A DNA stretch of 64,000 bases from UBA8199 sp035358715 (GTDB lineage Bacteria; Verrucomicrobiota; Verrucomicrobiia; Limisphaerales; UBA8199): NCBI GenBank assembly GCA_035358715.1, contig DAOPPX010000001.1, positions 310,001 through 374,000 of the forward strand. The letters are read 5' to 3'. The position numbers and the translations under genes were made by a program. Position 1 is the stretch's first letter. Every line of letters begins with the position of its first letter. The notes under the pieces were generated by a model. The model saw nothing but the letters and a program-made list of their open reading frames with translations, was not told where the DNA came from and searched no databases. Positions 41,993 through 50,485 of the stretch are shown piece after piece.

Positions 41993-42547
41993 TTACTGCT
42001 GTGCGCGGGATTCGGGGTAAAAGTTTCTCTCTTCCTGCTCGGCCGCCCTGCGGTTCAGGGAGATTTGCGCCTCCGTCAGACAGTCCAGGCTGGCTGCCAT
42101 TTCTCTCAATTGCGCGGGCGTTACTGCCAGGATGACGTGCGCACGGGCGCGGATGCGAGCCACTGACATCAAAGCTGCATCTGGCCCGGCGCTCAGTTCG
42201 GTGTCGAGATGCACGGCTTCGGTAAGAGGGCTGTAGCTGATGACCAGGAAACGTTGGGTCGAAGGTCCGACGCCCGAAACCGGGAAAGTGGTTCGATTTG
42301 TGAGGAATCCCCGTTCTTCCAGTTCGGCTGATTGGCGGTTGAATGCGCTCTGCTTCGGGCTTATTGCGGCCAGGAGGTCCGCCATCCTTCGCAGTTGGTC
42401 GGGTGCCCAGGCCACCAATACGTCAGCGCCTTGCCGGACGTCGGCCACGGCTTTCATGGCATCAGTCGGGCTTTCCGCCCATTCAGCATCCAAGCTGATC
42501 CGCCTGTCAGCCGGCTGGAAGGCCAGCACAAGGTAGCGTCCCTTCAT
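41993..42547 (-). CDS. Protein with an internal duplication, unknown function
   Basis: A 184-residue protein made of two similar ~80-residue units. Unit 1 starts RYLVLAFQPADRRISLDAEW and ends FNRQSAELEERGF. Unit 2 starts RFLVISYSPLTEAVHLDTEL and ends LNRRAAEQEERNF. Shared positions include a strand, ALMSVA/AMKAVA helices and APDQLRRMA/TPAQLREMA. I do not recognise the domain. The gene starts 35 bases after the small protein upstream and may share its transcript. Confidence 0.65.
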   Translation of the reverse strand: MKGRYLVLAFQPADRRISLDAEWAESPTDAMKAVADVRQGADVLVAWAPDQLRRMADLLAAISPKQSAFNRQSAELEERGFLTNRTTFPVSGVGPSTQRFLVISYSPLTEAVHLDTELSAGPDAALMSVARIRARAHVILAVTPAQLREMAASLDCLTEAQISLNRRAAEQEERNFYPESRAQQ

Positions 42548-42582
42548 CGCGCTGTGTGTTTGGCCGTCAATCCAGGGTGCAT

Positions 42583-42879
42583 TTACATAACCAAATCCGG
42601 CGCTTGGGCAGATTTCGGGGCAGAAGGCATTCGCGGCTTAGGCGCTGCCATGTCCGTGTAATTCTTGACCCGAATCCCGTTGATGGCCGCAAACGAGAGG
42701 AGGCTTGGTTTCAGGTCGCTCACCGCCACAACCCGCATTGCCTCGCCTTCGTCTTGGGCCAGTTCGTGACCGTCACGGCCCGGGCGTAAGATGAGTGCTT
42801 TGTTGCGGATGATGGGCCGCACAGCATATACCCCGGTCACAGATTTGAGAGCCTTCAGCGTCGCCTCTTGCAGTTTCAC
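42583..42879 (-). CDS. Small hypothetical protein
   Basis: A 98-residue protein starting with GTG (MKLQEATLKALKSVTG). A small alpha/beta domain (AMRVVAVSDLKPSLLSFAAIN) is followed by a Pro/Lys-rich tail. Unknown family. A TAAAAT-GGA element lies 33 bases upstream. Confidence 0.55.
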   Translation of the reverse strand: MKLQEATLKALKSVTGVYAVRPIIRNKALILRPGRDGHELAQDEGEAMRVVAVSDLKPSLLSFAAINGIRVKNYTDMAAPKPRMPSAPKSAQAPDLVM

Positions 42880-42912
42880 GTTTTCAATCCCGCGCCTGTG
42901 CGGGTTCCTTCC

Positions 42913-42918
42913 ATTTTA
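42913..42918 (-). promoter_or_regulatory. -10-like element of the two small-protein genes
   Basis: Minus strand GCGCCCTAAAATGGAAGG, matching the shared pattern. Confidence 0.5.
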
Positions 42919-43035
42919 GGGCGCGAGGTGAATCTTTTGCTCCGGCTCGGATGCAAGGGGGGAGTGCCTGGCAGGAATCGGAATGAAGGCTAACTCGGGA
43001 GCGGCAGAGCGGACGTAAACCCGAGCCGCCGGCCC

Positions 43036-43041
43036 TATACT
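43036..43041 (+). promoter_or_regulatory. -10-like element, 6 bases from the start codon
   Basis: Plus strand GGCCCTATACTGAGGTT then ATG. The discriminator is GAG here instead of GGA. Probable leaderless start. Confidence 0.55.
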
Positions 43042-43047
43042 GAGGTT

Positions 43048-43548
43048 ATGCAGCGGTGTGATTCAGCCCTGGTGAAACCTGCGCCTCGAATGGCCGTCAA
43101 CCCGGCGCAAGCGGACGTCTTTACGCGCAATGTCGAGTTCATGGTGGCGCAAGTGGCGGGCAACCACGCCGCTCGGACGTTTCGGATGCTGCAAACGACG
43201 TTCCCCGGTCTGAGGAATTTTCAGCAGTTGCGTGCGTTTGCGACCCTTTACGTCGCCAACGGCCTCAGACCCTTGAGGTTTCGTCCCTTGCCCTCGGATA
43301 TTGATCCCGTGCGATTGAAGGGGGAACTGTCCTTGCGCTTCTACAAAGGAATGGTCGTGCTGGCGCCGGATGAGCGGATTGTGTGGCGCGGCGCGGACGC
43401 CTACGGCCCTTTTGACGCGGCGCGCGCGTCGCGCTTCTCGCGCCAACTTAGCGCCGAGTCTCCGACGAACGATGAAAAGGGGCACGTGCTAGATCCGGAA
43501 ACCTGCGCCCCGGTGCCGGTTGGCCAGTTTCCCTTCGAGCTTTCTTGA
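43048..43548 (+). CDS. Hypothetical protein
   Basis: A 166-residue protein of unknown family. It has a mixed helical start (AQADVFTRNVEFMVAQVAGNHAARTFRMLQ) and a beta-rich middle (GELSLRFYKGMVVLAPDERI). The ATG chosen is the one placed 6 bases behind TATACT. It runs convergently with the membrane-anchored gene to its right. Confidence 0.55.
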   Translation: MQRCDSALVKPAPRMAVNPAQADVFTRNVEFMVAQVAGNHAARTFRMLQTTFPGLRNFQQLRAFATLYVANGLRPLRFRPLPSDIDPVRLKGELSLRFYKGMVVLAPDERIVWRGADAYGPFDAARASRFSRQLSAESPTNDEKGHVLDPETCAPVPVGQFPFELS

Positions 43549-43563
43549 GGCTGCCTTCTTAGC

Positions 43564-44640
43564 CTAGCCCAGCGGGATCCCCTGGCCGCCAGTCAAAAGC
43601 ATGACGATGCCTGCGCCGGTTTCATCTCCCAGGCAGTTCACGATTGCGTTCTGCAAGGAGAGCCCCAAGTTCTCGAACAGGCCAACACCAACCAGGAAGA
43701 TCACGGCGGCTGATTTTCCAAACCGCCAAAATCTCCCGCCTGGAGGCTTCCGTTGCTCTCGTATTAAAGGGTTCTGTTCAAAAATCTCCGGGTTCAGCGC
43801 CAGCCCGTATTTTTCAAACTTGGCTGTCGTGTTCTGGCGTGCCTTTTGCACCTGTTCGGGAGTTGGCGCCCGCGGTTCGATGCTCAGGATGAGAGAGTCC
43901 TTGTGGAACTCGGAACGCCGTTCGAGCGCCCCCGACCCGTTTCTGAAACAGTAACCCGCAGGCGTGTTTTCCCGAACGATCGGCTTGAGCAAGGAAAGGA
44001 AGTAGTTCTCGACCTGCCAGGTTTCGCCACGATGATAAAGGTGGATGTTGCAACTGGCCGAATGGCTGTCGAACTCGGTATAGACGAACACGCGCGGCTC
44101 CGGCACCGCCTCGAATATCTTCGGGAAGGCGTGCAGCAGGTCGGTAAGTTGCGCGCGCAAGGCCTCTTCGGAGCCGGTCTTGAAGGTGATGGGAGCGGTT
44201 CGAGCGTCCTCACGCTGGTAAGGGTCCGAGAAGGGAGCGGTGTGCTTCAGGTAAACCTCCTCCGCCAGGTTAAACACACATTGGATTTGCAGGTCGGCCA
44301 GCGAACTGACAGCTTCGTGAACCTCAGACTGCTGCTGGTAGCGGAGATCGTGGAGACTAATCGTTCCCGGAGCATCCATGTCGGGGAAGACGACGTCCAG
44401 GTCATCCTTGAGATGCACCGTGCAAGTGACGGTGCCCGCAGGCAGGTGTTTCTGCCGGATGGAGCCCAGCGTCGAAACCGGCTCAATGTCGGCCTTCTTG
44501 CGCCCCTCCCGGACAATGGTCCGGCTGGGCGCGAAATCTTCGACGAACTGCTCGATGAGGATGACTTTATCTCGCTGCTTCAGGCTGACTTTTCGCCAGA
44601 ATTTGGGCGCTTCGACCGGTGTCTTTAACTGGTTTTCCAT
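43564..44640 (-). CDS. Hypothetical protein with C-terminal membrane anchor
   Basis: A 358-residue protein, soluble for ~310 residues. A hydrophobic segment near the C-terminus (SAAVIFLVGVGLFENLGLSL) could anchor it in the inner membrane. The soluble part shows strands such as PRVFVYTEFDSHSASCNIHL. No catalytic motif was recognised. A TAAAAT-GG element lies 61 bases upstream of the ATG. Confidence 0.6.
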   Translation of the reverse strand: MENQLKTPVEAPKFWRKVSLKQRDKVILIEQFVEDFAPSRTIVREGRKKADIEPVSTLGSIRQKHLPAGTVTCTVHLKDDLDVVFPDMDAPGTISLHDLRYQQQSEVHEAVSSLADLQIQCVFNLAEEVYLKHTAPFSDPYQREDARTAPITFKTGSEEALRAQLTDLLHAFPKIFEAVPEPRVFVYTEFDSHSASCNIHLYHRGETWQVENYFLSLLKPIVRENTPAGYCFRNGSGALERRSEFHKDSLILSIEPRAPTPEQVQKARQNTTAKFEKYGLALNPEIFEQNPLIREQRKPPGGRFWRFGKSAAVIFLVGVGLFENLGLSLQNAIVNCLGDETGAGIVMLLTGGQGIPLG

Positions 44641-44701
44641 TTTACTTCATGCAGCCAACAAGGAAGCGTTCGCGCTAGACAGCGTCGGGTTCCAGTAGGC
44701 C

Positions 44702-44707
44702 ATTTTA
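44702..44707 (-). promoter_or_regulatory. -10-like element upstream of the membrane-anchored hypothetical gene
   Basis: Minus strand CGCTAAAATGGCC. It shares the GG step after the hexamer but is a weaker match. Confidence 0.4.
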
Positions 44708-44753
44708 GCGTTACGCCCCTCCGGGAGCAATAGCATGTTCCAAGCCTTTTTGC

Positions 44754-45113
44754 TCACTCTTGCTCCTCGGGAATCGTGACCGGCTGCGGCTCACGCGCCG
44801 TTTCGAGAGCGGCCAATGCAAATTCAGGGTGATCCCAGGTATCCGGCTTTTCCGAAGGAGGGCATCCTGCGGCCACCCAGCGGATGTTCTCCAGGTAACC
44901 CCCCGAGAAGCCGCCAAACTCCGGTTTGCCATCCGAACCAATTTCAAGAGTGTGCAGCGAATCGTCTCCGCCACGGCCAAGACCTGAGTCTTCCTTCACC
45001 AGTTGGATGATCGCCCCTTCAATTTGTTCAATTGCCTTTGGGTCAAAAGGGCCGCCCACGACCTCCAGCGACACGCCGCCGTAATTCTGGACCAGGTAGA
45101 TTTGGCTTTTCAC
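44754..45113 (-). CDS. Small hypothetical protein
   Basis: A 119-residue protein starting with GTG overlapping the previous stop (GTGA). It has a beta-alpha opening (SQIYLVQNYGGVSLEVVGG) and an acidic C-terminus. Unknown family. It is translationally coupled to the small basic protein upstream. Confidence 0.5.
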   Translation of the reverse strand: MKSQIYLVQNYGGVSLEVVGGPFDPKAIEQIEGAIIQLVKEDSGLGRGGDDSLHTLEIGSDGKPEFGGFSGGYLENIRWVAAGCPPSEKPDTWDHPEFALAALETAREPQPVTIPEEQE

Positions 45114-45319
45114 GGGTTCAGAAGCCTCAAGATCACGCCGGGAATTCGCCTTTTGTAAGTCCGGGACCGCAATGGGAGGAAAGTGAGACGGGCAAGCTTC
45201 CGGCTGGGCGCCTTGCCTCGGGTCCGCCCGGTGACAAAACGCAGCCGCTGCCCATTAAACTCGCACTTTTCGACTTCGACATGCGTCAATTTCTGTTTGC
45301 GGCAGGCCATTCCTGCCAT
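45110..45319 (-). CDS. Small basic protein
   Basis: A 69-residue basic protein (MAGMACRKQKLTHVEVEKCE onward, ending RRIPGVILRLLNP), unrecognised. The ATG before MAGMACRKQ was preferred to a start further upstream, where the sequence is Arg/Pro-rich. It could bind nucleic acid given its charge, but this is only a guess from composition. Confidence 0.4.
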   Translation of the reverse strand: MAGMACRKQKLTHVEVEKCEFNGQRLRFVTGRTRGKAPSRKLARLTFLPLRSRTYKRRIPGVILRLLNP

Positions 45320-45487
45320 TGTTGTTTCGCGCCGTTTTGGTCGCGGCTCCCTTGAACGCGGGGGGCCCACAGCTCCCGGCCCCCCCGTCGAGGCGCGCCG
45401 GCTTGCCGGCCTTCGCGCTTTCAATGTGCTGGGAATTCCCAGCAAGGCAAGCCCGGTTTCTCAATAGGGTCTTGCTCAGAATCGAGC

Positions 45488-45772
45488 ATGGCCCGTACCA
45501 AAACACCCGCCAATGTCGTAGGACCGCAAATTCGCAAGTTGCGGAACAAGATGGCTTTGAGCCAGGAAGACCTGGCCGCTCGTTGCCAGTTGCAAGGCCT
45601 GGATTTCAGCCGGGCGATTCTTTCGCATATCGAGGCCCGGCTCCGCTGCGTCACCGATTCGGAACTGTTCAAGCTCGCTCTGGTGCTCAAAACGCCGATG
45701 GAGGATTTGCTGCCGGCCGAGATGCGCAAGCAAAACGAGAAACTCCGCGCCAAATCCGCTGCCGCAGGGTGA
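45488..45772 (+). CDS. XRE-family helix-turn-helix regulator
   Basis: A 94-residue protein with a clear XRE domain: GPQIRKLRNKMALSQEDLAA, then a short insertion (RCQLQGLDFSR) before AILSHIEARLRCVTDSELFK. This is one of two small XRE genes in a row, the usual arrangement of element control regions. Probably a repressor of element genes. Confidence 0.8.
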   Translation: MARTKTPANVVGPQIRKLRNKMALSQEDLAARCQLQGLDFSRAILSHIEARLRCVTDSELFKLALVLKTPMEDLLPAEMRKQNEKLRAKSAAAG

Positions 45773-45933
45773 GGCGCGGGTATCCGGCCGGCATCCGCAT
45801 CCGCGTCTTCGACGGTCTTCAATCGGCCGCTTCTCATCGCCCAAATCCAATCGGTTCTGCGGCCGCGAATCAAGGTTGAAATTGGAACAATCGTTCCTGT
45901 CAGCCCGGTTTTTGCGCTTGGCAAAGTGGCAGG

Positions 45934-46194
45934 ATGCTATCCAGAGATTTTGCCAGGTGCTTCGGGCAGGTGGTGCGAAAGCACCGAAAAGCCAGGTTCT
46001 TGAGCCAGGAAGAACTGGCTGAGCGGGCGGATTTGGCCTCGAAAATGGTCTCGCTCATCGAGCGGTTTGAGCGGAACCCCACAGTCAATGTGGCCGACAG
46101 CCTCGCCCAGGCGATGAACGTCCCCTTGTGGCGGTTGATAAAGGACGCAGAGGATTTGCGGAAGGAAAAGGCGCTGTCAAAGGCCAGAAGGTAG
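45934..46194 (+). CDS. XRE-family helix-turn-helix regulator
   Basis: An 86-residue protein with a canonical HTH (FGQVVRKHRKARFLSQEELA, then ERADLASKMVSLIERFERNP), similar to single-domain Cro/C1-type repressors. It follows another XRE gene by about 160 bases and ends 17 bases from the convergent GHKL-ATPase gene. Probably regulates element functions. Confidence 0.82.
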   Translation: MLSRDFARCFGQVVRKHRKARFLSQEELAERADLASKMVSLIERFERNPTVNVADSLAQAMNVPLWRLIKDAEDLRKEKALSKARR

Positions 46195-46211
46195 AGAACT
46201 TTCGTTCCAGG

Positions 46212-47693
46212 TCATGCGTGGTTTGCAGCCGCCGGTGGTGGGGCCGGCCGGCTTCCGGGCCGGGCGGCCATTTCCACCATCGCGGCACCAATTCGGCAGA
46301 GCGCCTCGTGATACTCCTGGCTCAGATGGTCCAAGGAGTACTCATGACCAAATTCGTGAATCAACAACGCGTTAATCTCCCTGCGGTTTTGGCTCAGTGA
46401 AAACCAACTCCGGCCGAGTCGGCCAACATTCAGAGTGAGTTGTCCCGGCCCGTAGGTGGCCGAAAACGCCCATTGCGGGTCATTGGCAAAGACCACATTG
46501 ATTTCCCGACGCAGGACCTCCTGCGCGATGTCGATGGCGTGCCGTTCGACGTCTCGCATTTCGGCTGTGATGTCCTCAGCCAGTTTCAATGCCGGGCCAT
46601 CCGGGCTGTAGGGCTTGGGTGAAGGGGTGACCTGGCCGGCCGGTAGGATCGCCTGGGCGAGTTTGGAGTTTTTCCAGGCCCCCGAACTCATCATTGATCC
46701 AGCGACCACGGTGTAGCCTTTGGACACCGCCAGTTTGTTCGCTTCCGGGTCGGAAGGATCGTAAGCGACCCGCTTCTCGGAAAAGCGCCGATCCAGGTAT
46801 GTCCTTACCGCATCAGGAGCACAATTCTTCTCGGCCACAACCTGTTCTATCCAGGGGCTGTTGATCTCCTCCGCCTGGATTCGCTCGTGCATCTGGTTGA
46901 AAACCGCCAGGCGGAGGTCACGCAGGAACGAGGGGGCCACGCTCTCGCGGTCGAGCGTCAGAGGGACTTTCTGGGCGACGTCGTAATGCCATTTATCGCC
47001 GGTCTCGACGATGGGAATGCCCAGTTCATACAGCATCGCGGGCTCGCCGGGCGAGGGTTCGTAAAGCCTGATTCCAGTCCGGCGCTCGACCCGCCGCAGG
47101 AATCCCGCCGCGTTGGCCTTTTCTGTCTGCAGCTTGGCATGGAATGTCGCGGCGGGCGGGCGAGTTGCGATGCTCTCGCCATTGATCCGTGTCAGAATCC
47201 CGTCCGGAGGCAGGAGCTTCCTGGTCCAAGCCAGGGCATCTTCCATTTCGCGCCGGCTCATTCGCACCAGGCAACGGACCAAAGAGCCAGTGGCCCGCTT
47301 CTCCTGCAGCTCGTGCCGGCCGGTTCGGTCGAACAGCAGTGTCCCCTTCGTGGTGGAAATGCGCGCCCAGTCGCAAATGGCCAGCACCAGTTTCTCCCCG
47401 ACATCAAACCGACCGCGTTTGCAGGGATCCACCTTCTTCGGCGATTCTTTGAAGAGGGTATAGGCGTGCGTCAGGTCCCTGAATCCCTCCGGAGAATTGT
47501 CTTCAACGAGGAGCAAGGTTCTGCCGCGTGGCGCCGGTTCCAAGGTGACCTCGACTTGGGTCGTTCCTGGGGCGTCCCACGCGTTTTGGATCAACTCCAG
47601 CACGGCAAAGGCCTTTCCCCGGCGGCCAAGGACCTTTGCCAGGCCTTCTTTATCGACTGTGAACCAATCCCTCATGGTTTGTGCTGAGAACAT
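46212..47693 (-). CDS. GHKL ATPase fused to an HExxH metallopeptidase-like domain
   Basis: A 493-residue protein. The first ~200 residues form a GHKL/HATPase fold as in Hsp90, MutL and MORC: AVLELIQNAWDA (~30-41) is the N-box with its Mg-binding Asn, LLLVEDNSPEGF the G1-type loop, and GRFDVGEKLVL the following loop. The C-terminal ~110 residues contain INALLIHEFGHEYSLDHL, an HExxH zinc motif, so a peptidase-like domain follows. I do not know a named family with this pairing. The start is an ATG; another ATG six codons on (MRDWFTVDKEG) is possible. An ATP-switched protease is an attractive but unproven idea. Confidence 0.78.
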   Translation of the reverse strand: MFSAQTMRDWFTVDKEGLAKVLGRRGKAFAVLELIQNAWDAPGTTQVEVTLEPAPRGRTLLLVEDNSPEGFRDLTHAYTLFKESPKKVDPCKRGRFDVGEKLVLAICDWARISTTKGTLLFDRTGRHELQEKRATGSLVRCLVRMSRREMEDALAWTRKLLPPDGILTRINGESIATRPPAATFHAKLQTEKANAAGFLRRVERRTGIRLYEPSPGEPAMLYELGIPIVETGDKWHYDVAQKVPLTLDRESVAPSFLRDLRLAVFNQMHERIQAEEINSPWIEQVVAEKNCAPDAVRTYLDRRFSEKRVAYDPSDPEANKLAVSKGYTVVAGSMMSSGAWKNSKLAQAILPAGQVTPSPKPYSPDGPALKLAEDITAEMRDVERHAIDIAQEVLRREINVVFANDPQWAFSATYGPGQLTLNVGRLGRSWFSLSQNRREINALLIHEFGHEYSLDHLSQEYHEALCRIGAAMVEMAARPGSRPAPPPAAANHA

Positions 47694-47733
47694 GTTTGGC
47701 AGCGGACCCTGCTAAAGCTCCTCCTTGCGCTCC

Positions 47734-47739
47734 TATAAT
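47734..47739 (+). promoter_or_regulatory. -10-like element of the RNase H gene, possibly bidirectional
   Basis: Plus strand CTCCTATAATAGAATC, 29 bases before the GTG start. The near-palindromic TATAATA can also be read as TATTAT on the minus strand, toward the GHKL gene. Confidence 0.45.
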
Positions 47740-47768
47740 AGAATCAGGCCCTGCTGGCAGCGGGAAGC

Positions 47769-48899
47769 GTGAAGATCAATCCGTTCATCGAGTCCATCAA
47801 GGAAGGCCGCCGAGTTAAAGTCGGCGATGTCTGGCTGCTGACTCATCGCGGTCGCGGCGCCAGCAGCGTTCCTCTCCCGCACAGCTATGCCGAGCGCGTT
47901 CAGGAAATCCTCTTTGCCCTGGCTGCCGCCGAGAAGGCGGCCCCCTCCGCGCCCGGTCAGACCAAGGTAATTGATGTTCGCCACCCCAAAGGGCTTCGAG
48001 GACAGACTTACAAATGGCTTGGAATGAATGCAGCGTGCGAGCGCATCGGCCTAGTCGGCGTCCGGATTGGCCAGGACCATTTCCTGACGGTGGATCTGGC
48101 GGGCGCGACGCCGGAAGCCTTCTTCCATAACAACGGCTGCATTTTCCGGGTCTCAGTGCCTGTGGGGCTGCACCCGGTCTTTCACGAGATTCTTGCTCGC
48201 ACTCCCTCTCGCTACATTGGCCAGGAGCCGCCTCACCCATCCACCGGCGCCACCGAGGAGCAAGTGTTCAAGGAGTGCCAGGTGGTTCAGGGTTGCGACG
48301 ATGCCGGCCGATCAGCGTACGCCGGACCGCTGGTGGTGGCGAGCGTCGGCCTGACTCCGGATACCTGCCTGCCGCCGGTTTTTGACAGCAAGCAAATCCG
48401 CCATGAAGAACGGGAGCACATTTACCAGCAGATTCTCGAGTCCGGCGTGCCGTTTGCGTGGGCCAAGGTCGATGCGGCGGAGATTGACTCGATTGGGCTG
48501 ACAGCCGCCAACGCCAAAGCCATCGTCGAGGCGGTTCGGCTTTGCGAAATCAAGGCTGGGCGGAAAGCCGAGCGCGTTTTGGTGGACGGCTCCCCCCAGC
48601 CGCTTGGCCTGGATCGCAAAGTAACCTTTCTTACGCGCGGTGAATCCTCATCCCGCGCTATCGCTGCCGCCTCGATTGTGGCCACGGTCGCGCACGGCCA
48701 GTTGATGAAGTTCCTGCACATGAAGTATCCAGGTTGGGGCTTCGACCGCAACCGCGGATACGGAAACGCCGAGCACCTGCGACTATTGGAACAAAACGGC
48801 TTGTGCCCCGAGCACCGGCGCAGCTTCGCTCCGGTGAAGAAGTTCCTGCCTCAGGAAAACCGCTCCCCGCAAATGGAGATTGCATTTCAGGCCAGGTAG
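47769..48899 (+). CDS. Ribonuclease HII-like protein with N-terminal extension
   Basis: A 376-residue protein starting with GTG. The C-terminal ~210 residues are type 2 RNase H: GCDDAGRSAYAGPLVVASVG (~175-195), LVDGSPQPL, AIAAASIVATVAHGQLM and YPGWGFDRNRGYGNAEH, ending with the HRRSFAPV box. The ~165-residue N-terminal extension is not a known domain, though RNase HIII also has an N-terminal extension. Two ligand positions differ from the family: DE-x-GR is DDAGR, and the fourth acidic residue seems replaced (AHGQLM). Activity on RNA-DNA hybrids is therefore likely but altered. RNase H removes RNA primers and R-loops, which fits an element that also carries a polymerase. Confidence 0.85.
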   Translation: MKINPFIESIKEGRRVKVGDVWLLTHRGRGASSVPLPHSYAERVQEILFALAAAEKAAPSAPGQTKVIDVRHPKGLRGQTYKWLGMNAACERIGLVGVRIGQDHFLTVDLAGATPEAFFHNNGCIFRVSVPVGLHPVFHEILARTPSRYIGQEPPHPSTGATEEQVFKECQVVQGCDDAGRSAYAGPLVVASVGLTPDTCLPPVFDSKQIRHEEREHIYQQILESGVPFAWAKVDAAEIDSIGLTAANAKAIVEAVRLCEIKAGRKAERVLVDGSPQPLGLDRKVTFLTRGESSSRAIAAASIVATVAHGQLMKFLHMKYPGWGFDRNRGYGNAEHLRLLEQNGLCPEHRRSFAPVKKFLPQENRSPQMEIAFQAR

Positions 48900-48947
48900 G
48901 TGCCGTGCTTCCGATATAACCGGATTATTTTCTCGGCCATTGATGTT

Positions 48948-49412
48948 CTATACCTCCCGTAGCGCCGCCAAGACTCCGGTCTCCCCATAAATCTCAAGCA
49001 GGTAAATGAGCTGATCGGCACGCCCCCGGTTGTTGATGCGGCACGCGCGCTCTTCAGCCTTCGTGATCAGCCGCTCCTGCTGTCTTTCTCCGGGTGCCTC
49101 GTTCAGCCTCGGGTTGTCTGCCTGAGCGGCTTCGTGGACGAGTTCATCCAGGTCTTCTTGTTGGATATGCAATCGCCGGCATTCCCTTGAGACTCGCGCG
49201 AGCGCCTCCTTCAGTCTCTGCGCAAGAAATGCTTCCACCTGCGCGCGCCGCGGTTTGCACCGAAACGGGTGCCCTTCGTTGAGCCATTCCCCTGAAGGGG
49301 CAAACAGGTCGCAGCAGGGGTTTCCGGCGTCGTTCTGCCGAACGACACTGATTTCGCCGAATCCAGGGACGCTGTAGCTTGCGACAGTGATCATGTGGGG
49401 GTTTAACGGCAT
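48948..49412 (-). CDS. Hypothetical protein
   Basis: A 154-residue protein of unknown family: a small beta-rich N-terminal part (MITVASYSVPGFGEISVVRQ) and a helical charged remainder (VEAFLAQRLKEALARVSREC). The first ATG overlaps the previous gene's stop by 10 bases; an ATG six codons later is the alternative start. Confidence 0.5.
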   Translation of the reverse strand: MPLNPHMITVASYSVPGFGEISVVRQNDAGNPCCDLFAPSGEWLNEGHPFRCKPRRAQVEAFLAQRLKEALARVSRECRRLHIQQEDLDELVHEAAQADNPRLNEAPGERQQERLITKAEERACRINNRGRADQLIYLLEIYGETGVLAALREV

Positions 49413-49876
49413 TCCGTTCTAACGTGGCATAGCCAAAGGGCTCCTGAGGCTCCCGAACTCGTTTCGGAGACTTGCGTTATGCGAAGGCCAAGTTGTGTCT
49501 CCGCAGGGCTTTGGTTCTCTCTGGCGGGCTGTGGAACATAGATGCTGAGCTTGTAGCTGTCGGTGTCGTAACCGTCAAAAAGTTTCTTGCCATGCCCCGG
49601 CCTTGAATATTGGCGTCGCGGGGGTTCGTGCCATTCCAACCTGGCGCCATGCCGCTCGGCGATGCTTGCAATTCGGGCCATGAGGCCGTGCAGCGGGATT
49701 ACAAACTCAATACGTCGGCTGGCGTATTGTTCCTCCAAGCGGTTGCGCAGCTTGACGAAGAGATCGAAACTGCCATAGCCGTTGTCGTCATCAACTACCG
49801 CGCTCTGCACCCCTTGCAGCCTAGCGATCTCGTTCGCGATTCCCGATGCCTCTTCTCGCTGCGCTCGCGACGTCAT
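49403..49876 (-). CDS. Hypothetical protein
   Basis: A 157-residue protein (MTSRAQREEASGIANEIARL onward) with an alpha/beta look (FDLFVKLRNRLEEQYASRRI, then EFVIPLHGLMARI). Unknown family. The ATG of MTSRAQ was preferred to the longer upstream frame because the extra 51 residues are Pro/His/Cys-rich. It is coupled to the following gene. Confidence 0.5.
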   Translation of the reverse strand: MTSRAQREEASGIANEIARLQGVQSAVVDDDNGYGSFDLFVKLRNRLEEQYASRRIEFVIPLHGLMARIASIAERHGARLEWHEPPRRQYSRPGHGKKLFDGYDTDSYKLSIYVPQPARENQSPAETQLGLRITQVSETSSGASGALWLCHVRTECR

Positions 49877-49944
49877 CAGAATGTTTCTTTGGCGGCATTT
49901 CGGAGGGTTATGCGTGGTGCGGCGGACTACTTGCCATTGGCGGG

Positions 49945-50412
49945 TCAGCGCAGTAGCAGGTAGAGCGCTGCTCCCAGGGTGAGGAGTGTGCCCGCAATGA
50001 CAATGGAAAGTGCCTTGGCCGTCTGGCAACGCTCATAGACCTCCTGGCGTGCGAGGCAACTCCAAATCAGATGATCGCTGCTGGCCAGCATTTCGTTCAC
50101 TCGGTTGGCCAAGTCCCGAGCCTTCTGCCGGCACTCGACAATCTGATGTCTGCCGTTCTTGTCTGCGGTTCCGTCGGACTCGAGGCCGGTCATGGCCGAC
50201 ATCTGGGAGGCACCTTGATCGAGGAACTGCCGTGCTTCCCGTAAAATCGCCTGGATTCCCGATATTAGTGTGACAGCCTCCTCGGTAGGGAGCTTCTGCC
50301 AGTCGGCCTCGATGCGCTTGAGTCTCTCGGCAGCTTCCAGGTACTTCCGGCAGGCGACATTGATGAGACTGGCTGCGGTCGCCACCGGCGGTTGGGCAAT
50401 AACGGGGATCAT
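49945..50412 (-). CDS. Tail-anchored helical membrane protein
   Basis: A 155-residue protein with long helices (residues ~10-125, Gln/Ala/Arg-rich) and one hydrophobic segment at the very C-terminus (ALSIVIAGTLLTLGAALYLL), a tail-anchored layout. The ATG of MIPVIAQ was chosen because the earlier ATG lies inside the TATAAT element. Unknown family. Confidence 0.55.
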   Translation of the reverse strand: MIPVIAQPPVATAASLINVACRKYLEAAERLKRIEADWQKLPTEEAVTLISGIQAILREARQFLDQGASQMSAMTGLESDGTADKNGRHQIVECRQKARDLANRVNEMLASSDHLIWSCLARQEVYERCQTAKALSIVIAGTLLTLGAALYLLLR

Positions 50413-50473
50413 GGCATCGTTGATTCCGATTCCGGCTCCACCGCTGCAAACTGCCGCCGAGGGGCCGTTCCCC

Positions 50474-50479
50474 ATTATA
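50474..50479 (-). promoter_or_regulatory. -10-like element upstream of the tail-anchored gene
   Basis: Minus strand GAACTATAATGGGGAAC, matching the shared pattern. It lies 61 bases from the chosen ATG. Confidence 0.5.
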
Positions 50480-50485
50480 GTTCTA

